DNA from: a bacterium (Candidatus Gribaldobacteria) CG10_big_fil_rev_8_21_14_0_10_37_21
GTDB taxonomy: Bacteria; Patescibacteriota; Minisyncoccia; Minisyncoccales; CG1-02-41-26
DNA length: 8,125 nucleotides
Direction: 5' to 3'
Assembly (NCBI GenBank): GCA_002773495.1
Contig: PFAX01000005.1
Span: 1 to 8,125 of the forward strand
Shown here: piece by piece, positions 5,984 to 8,125 of the stretch
Numbering within the stretch: the stretch's first letter is position 1
Layout: every line of letters begins with the position of its first letter
Notes under the pieces: generated by a model
Told to the model about the DNA's origin: nothing
The model's input: only the letters and a program-made list of their open reading frames with translations
Database searches by the model: none
Translations under genes and position numbers: made by a program

Positions 5984-6745
5984 TTATTTGATGCGGTAGG
6001 TTAAGGTAACGCTAACGGTTATTTCCTGCTCGCCGGCTTCAATTTGAGGCACGGCAATCCCTGATTCCATTTTGGCATCCATGGCAACTCCCCCGCCCAT
6101 GCTGTAACCATAATAAGGAGTAACCCCGCTTTCGTAAATATTAATTATCTTTTTTAACTTCAAACCACTGGCCTTAGCTATACTTTGGGCTTTTTGTTTA
6201 GCGTTAGTAATGGCATCTTCTAAAGCAAGGGCTTTGACTTTATCCATATCATCAACGGTAAATTGCAAACTACCAATTAAGTTACCACCCTTACTTACTG
6301 AAACCTCTAAAACATCACCTACTTTGGTGAAGTCCCTAACTTTAATCGCTATTTCTTGGTTTAAGGTATAGCCCCTAAAATATCGGCCTGTTTCTAAGTA
6401 ATCATATCTTTGGGTTAAGGAATAATTGGTTGTTTGGATATCTTTTGCCTCAACGCCTAAACTTTTTATCATTTCAATAATAGCATTCATTTTAGTGTTA
6501 TTTTCATTAACAATTATTTCAATGTCTTTGCCTTCTGTGGTAACCCCTGCTCTTATTAAGGCCACATCAGGCACTATTGTGGCTTTACCTTCAGCGAATA
6601 CACTTATTTCTCTCGGTGTATGACTAGAGAACCAGCCCATTAAAGAGTTAATTGACTGAACTGTCCATAAACCAATTAAACCAACAACCACAATGGCTGT
6701 TAGAATAAACACTCGCTTTGAAAAATCAATTTGTTTTTGTTCCAT
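5984..6745 (-). CDS. SIMPL (DUF541) domain protein, membrane anchored
   Basis: SIMPL-domain protein (YggE/BP26 superfamily), whose members form periplasmic or surface oligomers and are linked to oxidative-stress tolerance in some bacteria; the biochemical role is poorly defined. Residues 12-31 (VFILTAIVVVGLIGLWTVQS) form one transmembrane segment after a short charged N-terminus, with no evident cleavage or lipobox site, so the domain is likely held outside the membrane. Family hallmarks are REISVFAEGKATIVPDVA (45-62), a long alpha stretch LEDAITNAKQKAQSIAKASG (175-194), and the closing strand GEQEITVSVTLTYRI (238-252). There is a glycine/methionine-rich YYGYSMGGGVAMDAKM (211-226) before the last strand. 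It starts 54 bases after the Nudix gene on the same strand, probably cotranscribed. There is no Shine-Dalgarno sequence; the AT-rich TTATAACAAT directly before ATG 6745 may be part of a promoter. Confidence 0.92.
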   Translation of the reverse strand: MEQKQIDFSKRVFILTAIVVVGLIGLWTVQSINSLMGWFSSHTPREISVFAEGKATIVPDVALIRAGVTTEGKDIEIIVNENNTKMNAIIEMIKSLGVEAKDIQTTNYSLTQRYDYLETGRYFRGYTLNQEIAIKVRDFTKVGDVLEVSVSKGGNLIGSLQFTVDDMDKVKALALEDAITNAKQKAQSIAKASGLKLKKIINIYESGVTPYYGYSMGGGVAMDAKMESGIAVPQIEAGEQEITVSVTLTYRIK

Positions 6746-6799
6746 ATTGTTATAAGTTATTAGTTTTTTGTTATTTGTTTTCTCCCCCGACCTTTTAAA

Positions 6800-7180
6800 T
6801 CAACACGTCTTGTATGCTATATTTTGCTCACCTTTTAAAATTTTGTCAACCATTTCAATTTCTTCTAAAATACCTTCAATTAATTTATACTTTTTTGCTT
6901 CTTCAAAAGAAACCCAGGCAAAACTTTCGCTTTCTTCGTTTAAAACCACCCCAGCTGACTTCCAATTACAATAAAAACTCAAAGCAATCACTGGGACTCC
7001 ATCTGGCCTTATAAAAGCCATATCCAGTAAATACTTAATATCTTTTATTTCAAGCCCAACCTCTTCTCTTATTTCCCTTTGAAGAGCTTTTTCAAGCACT
7101 AAATACCAAACATCTCCAGTGGTTTTCGGAGTGTTTATATAATCATCAACTTCTACGCCTCCGCCCGGCACAACCCACAT
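6800..7180 (-). CDS. Nudix hydrolase with an extended Nudix loop; N-terminus uncertain
   Basis: Nudix-family hydrolase (MutT-like), hydrolysing a nucleoside diphosphate linked to another moiety; the substrate is unknown. From ATG 7180 the frame gives 126 residues: VVPGGGVE (3-10) and REIREEVGL (35-43), with E36, E39 and E40 as metal ligands. Spacing between GGGVE and REI is about 14 residues longer than in the usual GX5EX7REUXEEXGU box. Nudix-like sequence continues upstream of this ATG in the same frame: RHPAIIVKDGKYLITQRS is encoded at 7258-7205 and the frame is open to 7270, with no ATG, GTG or TTG there. Starting at 7180 would remove the first beta strands of the fold. Either a rare start such as ATT (7246 or 7243) is used, or the gene lost its start in a deletion that joined it to the upstream pseudogene. 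It ends with TGA, 54 bases before the SIMPL gene. Confidence 0.75.
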   Translation of the reverse strand: MWVVPGGGVEVDDYINTPKTTGDVWYLVLEKALQREIREEVGLEIKDIKYLLDMAFIRPDGVPVIALSFYCNWKSAGVVLNEESESFAWVSFEEAKKYKLIEGILEEIEMVDKILKGEQNIAYKTC

Positions 7181-7218
7181 TAAAGGCCAGGGCTTTTTGT
7201 TTCTGCTTCTCTGAGTAA

Positions 7219-7782
7219 TTAAATACTTGCCATCTTTGACAATAATGGCTGGGTGCCTAGTTGAGTTGGGTCAATATGCCAATCAAATTTTATTTTAGCA
7301 TTTTTAAGTAAGTCAGCAACAAACCAATTCTTTTCTTTGAGGATAAAATAAATATCTATGAAATCACGGCTCCTTGGTTTTTGATAAATAGTAAATATCT
7401 TATTAACAGCAATATCAAATAAGCTTTCAACTTCCAAGAGATTCAATTTTGGCCCCTTTTCAATCCTCTCAAAAGGAAAAAAAGTAAACCCTGTTTTAAT
7501 AATGTCACCATCTTTTAAGTGCAGAAAAAAAAAGGTTACGGTTATGACTTGTTTCAAAATCAACTCTTTCTATCCCGATTTCTTTTTTAATCGTTTTTAA
7601 ATAAATAGAAATATCTTGAGGATTAACTTCCTTTTCGGAAAAAAAATCTAAATCTTCTGAAAAGCGATGCTTAAGATAAAACTCAGCTAAAGCAGTGCCT
7701 CCGGTTAAATAAAAACTTTGACAAATATCTTTATTTTTACTTATATAAGAGAGAGGAGCTTTTGTTGGTTGCCTGTTAAAAT
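7219..7782 (-). pseudogene. AbiEii/AbiGii-type nucleotidyltransferase, decayed by several lesions
   Basis: Three frames together encode a nucleotidyltransferase of the AbiEii (type IV toxin) family. Frame 1 from ATT 7782 reads ILTGNQQKLLSLI and stops at 7741. Frame 2 resumes with SKNKDICQSFYLTGG, then GGTALAEFYLKHRFSEDLDF (the signature with the catalytic Asp pair), and after NRNLFF ends at 7505. Frame 3 continues FLHLKDGDIIK, FTFFPFERIEKGPK and the second family motif RDFIDIYFIL, ending after WHIDPTQLGTQ with an unrelated tail to stop 7219. Lesions: ATT where the family usually begins MLT (one base change from ATG), a 2-base excess (or one missing base) at TATATA (7742-7747), one extra base in the nine-A run 7525-7533, and loss of the C-terminus at the join with the Nudix frame near 7255. 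The gene overlaps the end of the small upstream gene, as in a two-gene operon. Sequencing error could explain one run, but hardly all four. Confidence 0.8.
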
Positions 7783-7994
7783 GCTTTTTGTTTTTGTTTG
7801 GGCCATAATAATAAAGAAAGAAATTTCTTTTTTAACGGATCCAAGTCAAGATAAGGCCAATATTTTTTGGTTAGTTTTCCGCTAATCTTCTTGCCACCCA
7901 AGCCATAATTTATCGCCTGTTCTAATTTCCAAATTTCATAGGCCACAGGATCGCTTTTTTTAAATTGTTTTTCATCAACTGACCAATTATACAT
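7776..7994 (-). CDS. Small conserved-looking protein upstream of the AbiEii-like gene (possible antitoxin partner)
   Basis: 72-residue soluble protein: MYNWSVDEKQFKKSD at the start, EIWKLEQAINYGLGGKKISG (20-39) in the middle and LKKKFLSLLLWPKQ (54-67) near the end. It has many lysines and aromatic residues and no membrane segment. I know of no named domain. Its placement is the main clue: its stop TAA (7778-7776) lies inside the start region of the AbiEii-like gene, a translational-coupling arrangement typical of toxin-antitoxin pairs, so an antitoxin or specificity role is inferred. No helix-turn-helix is obvious, so it is not clearly an AbiEi-type regulator. The reading frame is intact although the downstream partner is broken. 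ATG 7994 is preceded by AT-rich DNA without a Shine-Dalgarno sequence. Its promoter must lie in 7995-8060, shared with the divergent gene at 8098. Confidence 0.72.
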   Translation of the reverse strand: MYNWSVDEKQFKKSDPVAYEIWKLEQAINYGLGGKKISGKLTKKYWPYLDLDPLKKKFLSLLLWPKQKQKAF

Positions 7995-8034
7995 ATATTT
8001 ACTTTTGAACTTAAGCGATATTTAGTAAATCACG

Positions 8035-8096
8035 AATAAGTGTTAAAATAAAGGTATAAAGGTTATAAATCTTACTGCCTAATTTCAACACTTATT
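8035..8096. repeat. 15-base inverted repeat flanking a candidate promoter at a divergent junction
   Basis: AATAAGTGTTAAAAT (8035-8049) and ATTTCAACACTTATT (8082-8096) are complementary at 14 of 15 positions, separated by 32 bases. The spacer holds TATAAA twice (8055-8060 and 8064-8069), candidate -10 elements for the gene starting at 8098. The right arm ends one base before that ATG. It may be a two-site operator or a leader stem that hides the start codon. Confidence 0.55.
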
Positions 8097-8097
8097 T

Positions 8098-8125
8098 ATG
8101 GCTACTAAAAGTTATTCACAACATA
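8098..8125 (+). CDS. Start of an unidentified gene, cut off by the window edge
   Basis: ATG at 8098 opens MATKSYSQH before the window ends. Support is positional: candidate -10 elements lie 28-40 bases upstream, and the start context (TTATTT before ATG, no Shine-Dalgarno sequence) matches other genes here. Nine residues are too few to name a product. Confidence 0.4.

Noticed and set aside
6426..6623. Plus-strand hydrophobic open frame opposite the SIMPL gene
   Set aside because: Its apparent membrane character is the complement of conserved SIMPL codons; no start context or promoter.
6768..7014. Plus-strand open frames opposite the Nudix gene (6768-6974 and 6814-7014)
   Set aside because: They are antisense to clear Nudix sequence and show no recognisable protein features.
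7219..7563. A separate 114-residue protein starting at TTG 7563
   Set aside because: It starts in mid-domain. Upstream codons in another frame supply the conserved N-terminal half, so it is the 3' fragment of the pseudogene.
1..8125. TGA recoded as glycine or tryptophan, as in some CPR groups
   Set aside because: All genes read through full domains without in-frame TGA, tryptophan uses TGG, and TGA terminates the Nudix gene.

Overview
The window is AT-rich and densely coded, and reads cleanly with the standard bacterial code (TGA closes the Nudix frame, and no gene needs TGA recoding). The protein types suggest a bacterium of the Candidate Phyla Radiation (Patescibacteria): a cluster of small GT4 glycosyltransferases, a membrane-anchored SIMPL protein, and a small protein followed by an AbiEii-like nucleotidyltransferase. 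This placement is inference from family flavour; no rRNA or ribosomal protein gene is present to prove it. No start codon has a recognisable Shine-Dalgarno sequence at normal spacing.

Plus-strand half (1-5813): a glycan-assembly cluster. It holds a GT4 glycosyltransferase (60-1334), two related GT4 genes (1341-2444 and 2477-3631), an APH/choline-kinase-fold phosphotransferase (3695-4615) and a fourth GT4 (4767-5813). The second, third and fourth GTs are clearly paralogous, sharing the same C-terminal donor-site architecture and the same tail layout. Their N-terminal acceptor-side loops have diverged, so they probably add different sugars or use different acceptors. The promoters of two of these paralogs share a 14-base block and an extended -10 element, as if promoter and gene were duplicated together.

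The two halves converge on a 27-bp-stem hairpin (5831-5922) that looks like a bidirectional terminator with an unusually large loop.

Minus-strand half (5984-7994), in transcription order: an intact 72-residue protein, a badly damaged AbiEii-type nucleotidyltransferase pseudogene, a Nudix hydrolase whose first strands lie upstream of any ATG, and a membrane-anchored SIMPL (DUF541) protein. The pseudogene has lost its ATG, carries two frameshifts at slippage-prone tracts (a TATATA run and an A9 run), and runs out of frame into the Nudix gene. This is most simply a decayed toxin-antitoxin-like pair whose 3' end was deleted into the neighbouring gene.

At the right edge a divergent gene appears to start at 8098, immediately after a 15-base inverted repeat (14 of 15 matching) that spans its probable promoter. 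No tRNA, rRNA, CRISPR array or insertion sequence was seen, and no gene-free stretch exceeds 300 bases.
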